Assembly: GCA_016214755.1 (NCBI GenBank) | Contig: JACRNX010000019.1 | Span: 1 to 55,539 of the forward strand | DNA: 55,539 nt | Source: Candidatus Falkowiibacteriota bacterium | GTDB taxonomy: Bacteria; Patescibacteriota; Patescibacteriia; UBA11705; JABHMO01 | Reading direction: 5' to 3' | Translations under genes and position numbers: made by a program | Notes under the pieces: generated by a model | Seen by the model: the letters and a program-made list of their open reading frames with translations, nothing else | Told to the model about the DNA's origin: nothing | The model's database searches: none | Shown here: one piece after another, positions 32,994-39,848 of the stretch | Layout of the letters: every line of letters starts with the position of its first letter | Numbering within the stretch: position 1 is the first letter of the stretch

Positions 32994-33079
32994 TATGGTC
33001 TCCTCTCCCTTCTGTTTCGAATATATGCGAGGCCCTCCTCGCAAACATTTTTAATAAACTGGCAAGCGCGTTCGAACAT
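32993..33079 (-). CDS. 28-residue leader peptide coupled to the exported protein
   Basis: ATG 33079 lies five bases after a perfect AAGGAGG. The peptide MFERACQFIKNVCEEGLAY.. ends in a basic run (NRRERRP). Its TAG shares its G with the GTG start of the next gene (TAGTG), a classic stop-start coupling. A promoter (TTGACT, 16 bases, TATGCT) lies at 33129-33156. It may serve to couple or regulate translation rather than act itself. Confidence 0.6.
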   Translation of the reverse strand: MFERACQFIKNVCEEGLAYIRNRRERRP

Positions 33080-33128
33080 TGTTTACCTCCTTTTTCAAAG
33101 TACAAAGCCGGATTCAATCAGATATTAA

Positions 33129-33156
33129 AGCATAGCGGTTTGATTAAAAAAGTCAA
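33129..33156 (-). promoter_or_regulatory. Promoter of the leader peptide/exported protein pair
   Basis: Minus strand TTGACT (33151-33156), 16 bases, TATGCT (33129-33134). Confidence 0.55.
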
Positions 33157-33181
33157 GAGGCTGTTATAAATTCAGAAAATC

Positions 33182-33212
33182 GCCCCGACTTTGCGTCGGG
33201 GCTTTCTTTTTC
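33182..33212. terminator. Bidirectional hairpin after gmk
   Basis: GCCCCGAC / GTCGGGGC around TTTGC, with TTTCTTTTTC on the plus side and GATTTTCTG on the minus side. It follows the gmk stop at 33215. Confidence 0.65.
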
Positions 33213-33214
33213 GT

Positions 33215-33766
33215 TCAGCCGCGGCTGATGATTGTTTTTACTTTTATCACGGTCTCGTCCATTTTTCCTTCTTCATTGATGACTTGAAAATCGCAATTCT
33301 CGGCTTCGGCGAGTTCCTGTTCAACTTTTTGCAAGCGTTTTTCAAAATCCTCGTCGCTCATCGGCCGCGCGCGGATGCGTTTTTTAAGATTCTCCAGCGT
33401 GTCGGGAAAAAGAAAAATAGAAATCGCTTCTGGAATTATTTTTTCGATTGTTCTAACGCCCTGAATGTCAAGCACCATCAGCGCGATTTTTTCATTATCC
33501 CAAATTTGTTTTAATTTTTGACGGCAGTTGCCGTACAAATGGCCATAGACCTCGGCGTGCTCAAAAAAATCGCCAGCATCCAGTTTCGCCTGATATTTTT
33601 CAGCGCTGACAAAGTGGTAATCAACGTCGTTTTTTTCATTCGGCCGCGGCGCGCGCGTGGTGTAGGTTACGAGCCGTTGTAAGTTTGGCATCGCGGCCAG
33701 CAACGCAAGCGCGACAGTCGTCTTACCCACGCCAGACGGACCGGTGAGGAGGATTAGTTTGTTCAT
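33215..33766 (-). CDS. gmk: Guanylate kinase
   Basis: 183 residues from ATG 33766 (the frame extends 17 codons upstream without conserved sequence). P-loop LLTGPSGVGKTTVALAL, the GMP-binding TYTTRAPRPNEKNDVDYHFV and YGHLYGNCRQ, then VLDIQGVRTI in place of the usual LDIDVQGA. Converts GMP plus ATP to GDP plus ADP. Upstream lies a word hairpin (33771-33862) separating it from rluD. Confidence 0.93.
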   Translation of the reverse strand: MNKLILLTGPSGVGKTTVALALLAAMPNLQRLVTYTTRAPRPNEKNDVDYHFVSAEKYQAKLDAGDFFEHAEVYGHLYGNCRQKLKQIWDNEKIALMVLDIQGVRTIEKIIPEAISIFLFPDTLENLKKRIRARPMSDEDFEKRLQKVEQELAEAENCDFQVINEEGKMDETVIKVKTIISRG

Positions 33767-33770
33767 AGGT

Positions 33771-33862
33771 AGAGAATCTAGAAAGTAGAAAATAGAATCT
33801 AGAATTTTTAAAAGCACCCTCTAACATACTTCTACATTCTACATTCTACTTTCTATTTTCTG
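33771..33862. repeat. Word hairpin spacer (TAGAAAATAGAATCTAGAA)
   Basis: AGAATCTAGAAAGTAGAAAA words at 33774-33803 face TTCTACATTCTACTTTCTA at 33831-33860 in inverse orientation. Same vocabulary as the spacers at 11054-11100 and 46090-46185. Confidence 0.7.
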
Positions 33863-34905
33863 GTTGTTAATTTTGAAATAAAGTCAAAAAATTTTTCGGG
33901 CATGGCTGATTCGTATGTCTTTTCGACACCATTGGAATCAATAAAACTTAATTTCGTCGCGTGCAGCAATATCCTTTTAACTTTGGTTTTGAGTTTAAAG
34001 TCGCGCGTCGAATAGAGCGAATCGCCGACAATCGGATGATTGATGGCGAAAAAATGGACGCGGATTTGGTTTGTCCTGCCGGTCAATGGTCGTGCCCGCA
34101 CTAAGGTGTAATTGATAAATCGCCGTTCGACTTCGTATTCTGTTACCGCCGGCTTTCCCTTGCCCGAACCCTTTGGATGGCTGGCCATTTGCCCTTCTCC
34201 GCTCTTCCGGCTGATTTCGAATTCAATCGCGCCGGCGTCACGTTCTAATTCTCCGTGGATAAGCGCGGCGTATTCTTTTTTAACTTGTTTGGTTTGGAAT
34301 TGTTTTTTAAAATAATCGAACGCCGCTTGATTTCGAGCGATGAGCATTACGCCGGAAACATCTCTGTCGAGGCGATGCACAATGCCCGGCCGAAAAGTTA
34401 AATCAGCGCGCGCCAATGATTCGCTGTCAGCGATTTTTTTTATTTCCGGAAATTTTTTCGCTAACCAATCAGCCAGCGTCGGCGCGGTTGAATTTTCAGT
34501 GGCGTGCACTAAAAGTCCGGCTGGTTTTTCTACGATAAGATAGGCGGCCGTTTTCGCGATTATTTTCGGCGTTCGTTCGTCCGATTTGACGAACAATTTA
34601 ATTAGAAAATTAAGAACGCGCGCGAACCAATTTATTTTTTGTTGATTATCCGCGGCGTTTTTCTGTTCCGTAGGGAACGCATATATGCGTTCCCTACTCG
34701 GCGATTGGGCGCTGATTTTTTCAATTTCAACATTATCGCCGATTTTCAAAAAGCGATGCGTTTTCGGCTTTTCCGCGTTGACTGTCACCAATCCGGCTTT
34801 AATCATTTTTTGAATTTGACTGCGCGATTGGCCCATCTGTTCAACTAGAAATTTATCCAGCCGCTGGCCATTATTTTTTTCTTCAACTTTAAAACAGTTT
34901 GTCAT
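33853..34905 (-). CDS. RluA/RluD-family pseudouridine synthase with in-frame repeat insertion
   Basis: 350 residues. An N-terminal S4 RNA-binding domain (GQRLDKFLVEQMGQSRSQIQ, about 13-60) and the catalytic domain with GIVHRLDRDVSGVMLIARNQ, where the Asp after HRL is the catalytic base. It would isomerise uridines in 23S rRNA (RluD-like); the precise target is not certain. The linker between domains is unusually long. Its residues SRERIYAFPTEQ (about 71-82) are encoded by a complete family A palindrome (34670-34697), so the repeat has been absorbed into the protein. Confidence 0.92.
   Translation of the reverse strand: MTNCFKVEEKNNGQRLDKFLVEQMGQSRSQIQKMIKAGLVTVNAEKPKTHRFLKIGDNVEIEKISAQSPSRERIYAFPTEQKNAADNQQKINWFARVLNFLIKLFVKSDERTPKIIAKTAAYLIVEKPAGLLVHATENSTAPTLADWLAKKFPEIKKIADSESLARADLTFRPGIVHRLDRDVSGVMLIARNQAAFDYFKKQFQTKQVKKEYAALIHGELERDAGAIEFEISRKSGEGQMASHPKGSGKGKPAVTEYEVERRFINYTLVRARPLTGRTNQIRVHFFAINHPIVGDSLYSTRDFKLKTKVKRILLHATKLSFIDSNGVEKTYESAMPEKFFDFISKLTTRK
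34670..34697. repeat. Family A palindrome inside the pseudouridine synthase gene
   Basis: Perfect GTAGGGA..TCCCTAC palindrome with centre ACGCATATATGCGT, in frame between the S4 and catalytic domains. Confidence 0.92.
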
Positions 34906-34956
34906 ATATTGTATTTTAACAAAATTCAGATAAAATGCAATTTTGTAAAAATCCCA

Positions 34957-34985
34957 TTGACAAAAAGATAGCGCGCCGGTAAGAT
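34957..34985 (+). promoter_or_regulatory. Promoter of the MBL/cNMP gene
   Basis: TTGACA (34957-34962), 17 bases, TAAGAT (34980-34985), about 45 bases before the AAGGAG-led ATG at 35030. Confidence 0.7.
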
Positions 34986-35029
34986 GAAATCTTTGGAGGG
35001 GTGTCCTCTACAATTAGAAGGAGATGACA

Positions 35030-35734
35030 ATGGCTGAAGAGCGTTTTGTGGAAGTAATGCCTGGCTGTTTGGTCGTTCATACCACTGCTGGCGACGTGAT
35101 GTTCGGTTGCCCGGCCGAGGTGCTGAAAGTTTTCAAAAAGAAAAATTTGGCTGTGCCGAAGCAGATTGTCCTGCCGTCTTATTTCTACAACAACGGCTTG
35201 GTGCAGGCGGCGCTGGAATTTATTCTTTACAACTTTCTGTTCGTTCAGCAAGGATTTTTCCGCGGAGAAAAACTGACAGTTGTCGGCACGGCCGCGCAGG
35301 TTGAACGCATGCGAAAGATTCTGCGGCTGACCTTGCTCGGGCCGACGGAAGAGCAGATGCTGGCTTGGCGGATTGACCGCCGGACAAGGGAGCGCGCGCT
35401 CGCGCTTTCGCGCCATTTTGCTTTGAAGAAAGTCGGCACGCGGGAAGTGGCGGAGATTGATGATTTCATTGAATTCAAAGTTTTTGACGGCGACGCTGAA
35501 GTTAATCTCGCGGGAGTAAAAATCTGTCAAAAAGAATTGAACTTGTTCGCGATTATTGACACGGAAGATGAAATTCCCGTGGACATTAATTTGTTCACCA
35601 TTCAAAAGCCGCCAATTCCGCTCGAGCCGAATGAAGCTCTGCCGCCGCGTCCGATTCTCGGCGCCACGGCGTTAAGCAAGTGCACTAGCGGTTTGACCCG
35701 TCCGGCTATACCACCGGCCTTGTGCTTTGGCTGA
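35030..35734 (+). CDS. N-terminal fragment of an MBL-fold/cNMP-binding protein
   Basis: 234 residues from ATG 35030 (six bases after AAGGAG; ATG 35024 is too close to the site). Residues 1-215 look real: MPGCLVVHTTAGDVMFGCPA.., then an acidic/proline stretch (VDINLFTIQKPPIPLEPNEA). The last 21 residues (KCTSGLTRPAIPPALCFG) are out of phase. At GGTTTGACC (about 35694) one added T would continue as TSGFDPSGYTTGLVLWLNYI and join the next frame. It therefore encodes the first part of the same protein as 35722-37179. Confidence 0.75.
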   Translation: MAEERFVEVMPGCLVVHTTAGDVMFGCPAEVLKVFKKKNLAVPKQIVLPSYFYNNGLVQAALEFILYNFLFVQQGFFRGEKLTVVGTAAQVERMRKILRLTLLGPTEEQMLAWRIDRRTRERALALSRHFALKKVGTREVAEIDDFIEFKVFDGDAEVNLAGVKICQKELNLFAIIDTEDEIPVDINLFTIQKPPIPLEPNEALPPRPILGATALSKCTSGLTRPAIPPALCFG

Positions 35735-37179
35735 ATTATATCGGCGTTTCTGTTGACGGCGTGGCTTGGGAAAAAGACCATTTGCGCGCGCTCGGCATCA
35801 ATCCCGAAGAGCTTCGCGCGCATATCATTACCCATGTCCATGACGACCACGCGAATATCTTCGACTTGCTTATCAATGGCAAGCGGCCGGTGATAATCGC
35901 CGACCATTTGGGCTTTGAATGTCTGGTGGAAAAAGCCAGTTTGGTGCTTGATTTGGATCGCGAGTCAGTTAAGAAAATGGTTGAATGGCAAAAAGTGATT
36001 TTTGGCAAACTATTCCATTGGCTGGGCGCGGAATTCGAATTCTGGCCGACCGCTCATCCCATTCCCACGGTCGGATTTCGGGCGACGGTTGGCAATCAGT
36101 CAATCGTCTTTTCCGGCGACACGCTTTGGGGCGAGCGGTTAACGCAGTTGTTCAATGCCGACGTGGTTGACAGCGAACTGTACGACGCGACGATGAGTGC
36201 GCCATATCGCGCTTCGGATTTGACTTTTCACGACGCCGGCGGCGGACTGATTCATCCTGAATTAGCGGAACTCGCTGGTTTGCCGGAGCAGGCGCGCCGG
36301 CATATCGTGCCCACGCATCTGGCGTCAATTCCGCCGGAATTCAGCGATAAATTCGAAGTGATTCGGCCCGGCCAAACATGGATTATCCAAGGAGACCGGA
36401 AGCAAAGCGTGAGCGATATGCTTGTTCTGTCCAATTCGCCAATCGTTCACTGGGTGGATGAAGAATGGCGCAAGGTGCTTTTGGCGCAGGGACGGGTAAG
36501 GGAGCATGTTTCAGGCGCGACAATTTTGAATTTCGGGCAGACAAACAAGGACTTCTTTATTATCCTCGGCGGTACGGTTAAAGTAATGGACGCCAATCAA
36601 GAGGAATTGGCGCGGCTTTCCACCGGCGATTTCTTCGGCGAGATTTCCATTATGTACAACGTGCCGGTCACGGCCACGGTTAAGGCGGCGTCGGCGGTCA
36701 GGTTGTTCGCGCTTGATGGCGTCATTTTCAAGCAGATGATTGGTTGCGACGGCGTGGCGCGCCGGTTGCGCAAGATTCACGCAGTGCGTCCGATTCTGAT
36801 GCATTTCGGCATCATGCAAAGTTTGACGCCCAGCCGGCTGAACGAGCTCGCGCAAATCGTGGAACTTGACCGGATATACAACGCTGGTGAATTCATCATC
36901 AAGGAGGGAGCGCCGGCGGATAAATTTTTCGGCATCATCCGCGGCCGGGCGCGCGTGCAGGTGCAGGGCCGGCCGGTCGCCACTTTGTACGAGAACCAAG
37001 TGTTCGGCGAAGTGGCGCTGATCAAGAACACGGCGCGCACCGCCGACGTAATCGCGGAAACGCCAGTCGAGGTGTTTTCCGTTTCCAAGCGCCACTTCGA
37101 GCGCTTCGTCGGCCAAGTGCCGATGTTGTACTATTATTTGGGCGTGCTGGCTGAAAGCCGCCAGCCGCGAAAGCGTTAG
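35722..37179 (+). CDS. MBL-fold hydrolase with two cyclic-nucleotide-binding domains (frameshifted C-terminal part)
   Basis: 485 residues as read from GTG 35722. The metallo-beta-lactamase part has the metal motif THVHDDHANIFD (HxHxDH), HPIPTVGF and FSGDTLWGERL. After about residue 255 come two cNMP/Crp-type effector domains: ATILNFGQTNKDFFIILGG..GDFFGEISIMYNVPVTATV and GEFIIKEGAPADKFFGIIRG..NQVFGEVALIKNTARTADV. It may be a cyclic-nucleotide-controlled hydrolase; ligand and substrate are unknown. The true N-terminus is the preceding frame (one-base shift); without it the first MBL strands are missing. A hairpin terminator follows at 37210-37241. Confidence 0.85.
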   Translation: MLWLNYIGVSVDGVAWEKDHLRALGINPEELRAHIITHVHDDHANIFDLLINGKRPVIIADHLGFECLVEKASLVLDLDRESVKKMVEWQKVIFGKLFHWLGAEFEFWPTAHPIPTVGFRATVGNQSIVFSGDTLWGERLTQLFNADVVDSELYDATMSAPYRASDLTFHDAGGGLIHPELAELAGLPEQARRHIVPTHLASIPPEFSDKFEVIRPGQTWIIQGDRKQSVSDMLVLSNSPIVHWVDEEWRKVLLAQGRVREHVSGATILNFGQTNKDFFIILGGTVKVMDANQEELARLSTGDFFGEISIMYNVPVTATVKAASAVRLFALDGVIFKQMIGCDGVARRLRKIHAVRPILMHFGIMQSLTPSRLNELAQIVELDRIYNAGEFIIKEGAPADKFFGIIRGRARVQVQGRPVATLYENQVFGEVALIKNTARTADVIAETPVEVFSVSKRHFERFVGQVPMLYYYLGVLAESRQPRKR

Positions 37180-37209
37180 GTCATCTAAAATGATGTTTTG
37201 AAAAAAAGT

Positions 37210-37248
37210 AAAGCCCGAGCAACAATGTTTGCCAGGGCTTTTTATTTT
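37210..37248 (+). terminator. Terminator of the MBL/cNMP gene
   Basis: AAAGCCC (37210-37216) / GGGCTTT (37235-37241) with inner pairing, followed by TTTATTTT. Confidence 0.8.
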
Positions 37249-37258
37249 ACCAACATAA

Positions 37259-37366
37259 CCTTTTTTGAATTTTTAATTTCGAATTTTGAATAAATTTTTA
37301 ATGATGTAATTTCAAAATTCAGAAATTCGAGTTTGATTCGAAATTCAAAATTGGAAATTCAGAATT
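37259..37366. repeat. Word hairpin spacer (GAATTTTTAATTTCGAATTTT)
   Basis: GAATTTTTAATTTCG words face CGAAATTCAAAATTGGAAATTC in inverse order, between the convergent MBL/cNMP and radical SAM genes. Confidence 0.65.
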
Positions 37367-37368
37367 TA

Positions 37369-38475
37369 TCATGGCTTGACGATTACAGTGCAGAGGTAGC
37401 CGTCGTGGACTTTTGTTTTGGGCTTGTCAATGAATTTGATATTCGCGCGAACTGATTCGACCAGCGCGAGGGTTTCGGATTTTTCCGGTTCGTTTTGAAA
37501 ATACGGGCAATAGTCATCAGGCAATGAAAGCTGGCCGCTATGCAAGACCGCCCGCGAGGCGCAGCCGCCGCGGCATGTCTCCAGCGCCTCGCAGCCGCTT
37601 TGAACGCAGAAATTCGGCAAGCGTTCGCGTAAAGCGCGGAACGGCTCGCTTTCGTACAGTTCGGCCAGCGTTTTGTCTTTGATAGAACCGCCCGCCCACG
37701 CGCCTTTTAGAAACACGCATGGTGTCACGCGCAAGTCGGTCTGAATGCGGCAAGATAACTTGCCGCAGACGCAACCTGGCGATGGATTTTTTTCCGGCCG
37801 GCTGACGAGCGGAGCGAAGAGCGGGTCAGACAGCGATTCGAACAACACGTTTTCATCAGTCAGCAATTTCAGAATTTGCCACGCTCTTTTCGCGCTGATG
37901 CGCAGATACTCTTTGCCGCGGCCAGTATTTCTGAACCAGTTGATTCTCCACGCCGCGCCAAAGCGCTTCGCCAGTTCAAGAAATTCTTTCACATGATGGT
38001 CTTTTGTTTCGCTGGTGACGCAGGTGACGATCGAGCGCTCCATTCCGATTTCAGTCAAAATTCTTAAACTGCGTTCGACGAATGACCAGGCCATTGGGTG
38101 CTGGCGAAAACGATTGTGTTCTTCGGGATTGGGAAAATCAATGGAAATGTCAATGTCATTGAAAAGCCGCGCGATTTCTATCGGTTCAAGCAGGATAATG
38201 GTGGCGCCATTGGTTGTGACCGCTTGGCGTATAAGCGGATATTGTTCCTTCAAATAGCGCGCGAGCGCCAGCGCGTTGGCGTTGAAAATAAATTCGCCGG
38301 TGCCATAGTTGATTTCTTTCACTCCGTCCGCCGCCAGTTTGTCGGCAATGGTTTTTAGCGTGGCGAAATCGTGCTGTTCGCTTTGCAAAACGCTCGCGTT
38401 ATAGCATTGTTTGCAACGCATGTCACAGCCGCCGAAGCCCCAGCCAACCCGTTCAATCTTGTGTTCTTGTTCCAT
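37369..38475 (-). CDS. Radical SAM/SPASM protein
   Basis: 368 residues. The radical SAM cluster motif is GGCDMRCKQCYN with Cys 17, 21 and 24; later TGEFIFNAN and QAVTTNGATIIL fit the TIM-barrel core. The C-terminal half holds SPASM-type auxiliary cluster cysteines (PGCVCGKLSCRIQTD, then NFCVQSGCEALETCRGGCAS and DDYCPYF). Such proteins modify peptides or act in cofactor maturation. The start is behind AAAGGAGG. No obvious precursor peptide lies beside it. Substrate unknown; the neighbouring radical SAM gene on the same strand may work with it. Confidence 0.85.
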   Translation of the reverse strand: MEQEHKIERVGWGFGGCDMRCKQCYNASVLQSEQHDFATLKTIADKLAADGVKEINYGTGEFIFNANALALARYLKEQYPLIRQAVTTNGATIILLEPIEIARLFNDIDISIDFPNPEEHNRFRQHPMAWSFVERSLRILTEIGMERSIVTCVTSETKDHHVKEFLELAKRFGAAWRINWFRNTGRGKEYLRISAKRAWQILKLLTDENVLFESLSDPLFAPLVSRPEKNPSPGCVCGKLSCRIQTDLRVTPCVFLKGAWAGGSIKDKTLAELYESEPFRALRERLPNFCVQSGCEALETCRGGCASRAVLHSGQLSLPDDYCPYFQNEPEKSETLALVESVRANIKFIDKPKTKVHDGYLCTVIVKP

Positions 38476-38527
38476 TGGTTCCTCCTTTTTGTCAAGAGTT
38501 AATTTTCAATGTTCTATGTCCAATTAT

Positions 38528-39499
38528 TTAATTGATAATAAATTTTCTGCTCGGGCAAACGAATTTATACGTTCCGTCTTTAACTAAATTTTTGAAACAA
38601 TAATCAACACATCCTTCATTGGTTTGAAACAGCGGCAGAATTTGCTCCTGCCAATAGTTTCCGCCTGCTGGATTTTTGTTTTTCCAAAATTCGGTTAAAG
38701 AAGTCTGCCTTAAATTGATTAATGGTTTCGCTTGGCTGGCCATTATCGCGCACGGATAGGCGTCGCCATTGGGAAAAATTTGCAAAAAGGATAAATCCTT
38801 GGCCAAACAGCTCTCCGCCGCTTGGGCGGACTCAATGATTGGAATTGCTGTCACAATTTTTATCTGCTTGGCGTATTGCGGCAGAACGTTCCTCGTGATT
38901 TTTAACCAGTCAGTCGGCGAGGCGACTAAATGCTGACACTCTTTGCCGCGGCCGAGCGGCGAGAAAAAGCAAAAGCGGATTTCCTGAACGCTGAGTTCAA
39001 TCGCTTGTTTGACAATATTTTCAATGTCGTTAATATTATTTTGAAAAATGACGGTGTTGATTTTTGTGAATAATCCAAGGCCGACGCAATCGCGGATATT
39101 TTTGATGACGCGTTCGTATGTCTCGCGGCTGACCGGCCGAATTTGGTTGAATGTCTCATAAGAAGCGCCATCAACGCTGATTGAAACGCCGTTTAGTCCA
39201 GCGGCTTTGAGCGCCAGTAATTTTTCTTTATTCAATTGTCCGGCGTTGGTAACGATTTTTGTCCGCAAGCCAAGCCGCGCGGCGTAGCCAATCAGTTCGT
39301 CAAGGCCAGCGTAGAGCAATGGTTCGCCGCCGGTGAAGTCCACTTTTTCTCCGCCTAGCATTTTAAAGTCATCAAGAATTTTTTTGACGAAAGACAAGTC
39401 CATTTCTTGCATTTTTAAATTGCCAGAATCAAAGCCGCAGTGCGGGCAATGGAAATCGCAATTATTAGTCACGTTGAGGTCAATTTGAATCGGCGTCAT
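38528..39499 (-). CDS. Radical SAM/SPASM protein
   Basis: 323 residues. Cluster motif NNCDFHCPHCGF with Cys 14, 18 and 21; DFTGGEPLLY is the GGE motif, then KIVTNAGQL and GVSISVDGASYETFN. The C-terminal end has SPASM-like cysteines (PNGDAYPCAIM, NEGCVDYCFKN and FVCPSRK). It resembles peptide-modifying radical SAM enzymes, about 20-25 per cent like the neighbour by eye. Unlike that gene it has no Shine-Dalgarno site. It is upstream of and in line with 37369-38475, with a gap of 52 bases, so one transcript is likely. Confidence 0.85.
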   Translation of the reverse strand: MTPIQIDLNVTNNCDFHCPHCGFDSGNLKMQEMDLSFVKKILDDFKMLGGEKVDFTGGEPLLYAGLDELIGYAARLGLRTKIVTNAGQLNKEKLLALKAAGLNGVSISVDGASYETFNQIRPVSRETYERVIKNIRDCVGLGLFTKINTVIFQNNINDIENIVKQAIELSVQEIRFCFFSPLGRGKECQHLVASPTDWLKITRNVLPQYAKQIKIVTAIPIIESAQAAESCLAKDLSFLQIFPNGDAYPCAIMASQAKPLINLRQTSLTEFWKNKNPAGGNYWQEQILPLFQTNEGCVDYCFKNLVKDGTYKFVCPSRKFIIN

Positions 39500-39550
39500 A
39501 TCTGATTTACATTAGCAAAAATTAACGGCGGCGTCAATGTCAGCGGCGGT

Positions 39551-39579
39551 TTGTTTTATTTCGTTGGTTCGGGTATAAT
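39551..39579 (+). promoter_or_regulatory. Probable promoter of the HExxH gene
   Basis: TTGTTT (39551-39556), 17 bases, TATAAT (39574-39579). It gives a leader of about 260 bases made of word repeats and element R160. Confidence 0.55.
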
Positions 39580-39589
39580 TAATTTAAGA

Positions 39590-39835
39590 TACGGATTACG
39601 GATTATGTACGGATATGCGGATAATACAAGATGTACGGATTAACATACATACGAAAAAACGAAACAGGTTGTAGGTTGTAGTGAGTAGGTTGTAGAGATT
39701 TTTTGACGTAAAAAGTAACCCTTCCGAGATAGCTCGCTTCACAATTCCAATTTTTGTCGTCTCTATGAAACTACCCCCTACCCCCTACCCCCTACCCCCT
39801 ACCCCCTACAACCTACCATCTGCCACATAATTTAT
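39590..39835. repeat. Word repeats and R160 copy 2 in the leader of the HExxH gene
   Basis: ACGGATTA/TACGGATAT words (39590-39650) are followed by an R160 copy: left arm GTAGTGAGTAGGTTGTAG at 39678-39695, core 39692-39773, right arm of CCCCCTAC repeated about five times (39773-39815). No gene in this 350-base gap. Confidence 0.85.
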
Positions 39836-39848
39836 ATTTTTTCATTAT

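Noticed and set aside
32993-33079. RiPP precursor for the radical SAM pair
   Set aside because: The peptide has two Cys but lies 4 kb away and is tied by stop-start coupling to another gene. Nothing in the sequence links it to the radical SAM enzymes.
34916-35605. 229-residue minus-strand frame opposite the MBL N-terminal region
   Set aside because: Shadow of the plus-strand gene: composition skewed to Arg/Gln/His, no start signal, and the plus strand has promoter, SD and motif support.
35690-35700. Programmed -1 frameshift in the MBL/cNMP gene
   Set aside because: No X-XXY-YYZ slippery heptamer or obvious stimulatory structure at the junction; an indel in the T run is simpler.
36511-37116. 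201-residue minus-strand frame opposite the cNMP domains
   Set aside because: Antisense shadow of clear cNMP-binding motifs on the plus strand.
39665-39818. CRISPR-like array in the CCCCCTAC stretch
   Set aside because: The units are tandem with no spacers, the stretch is short, and no cas genes are present.
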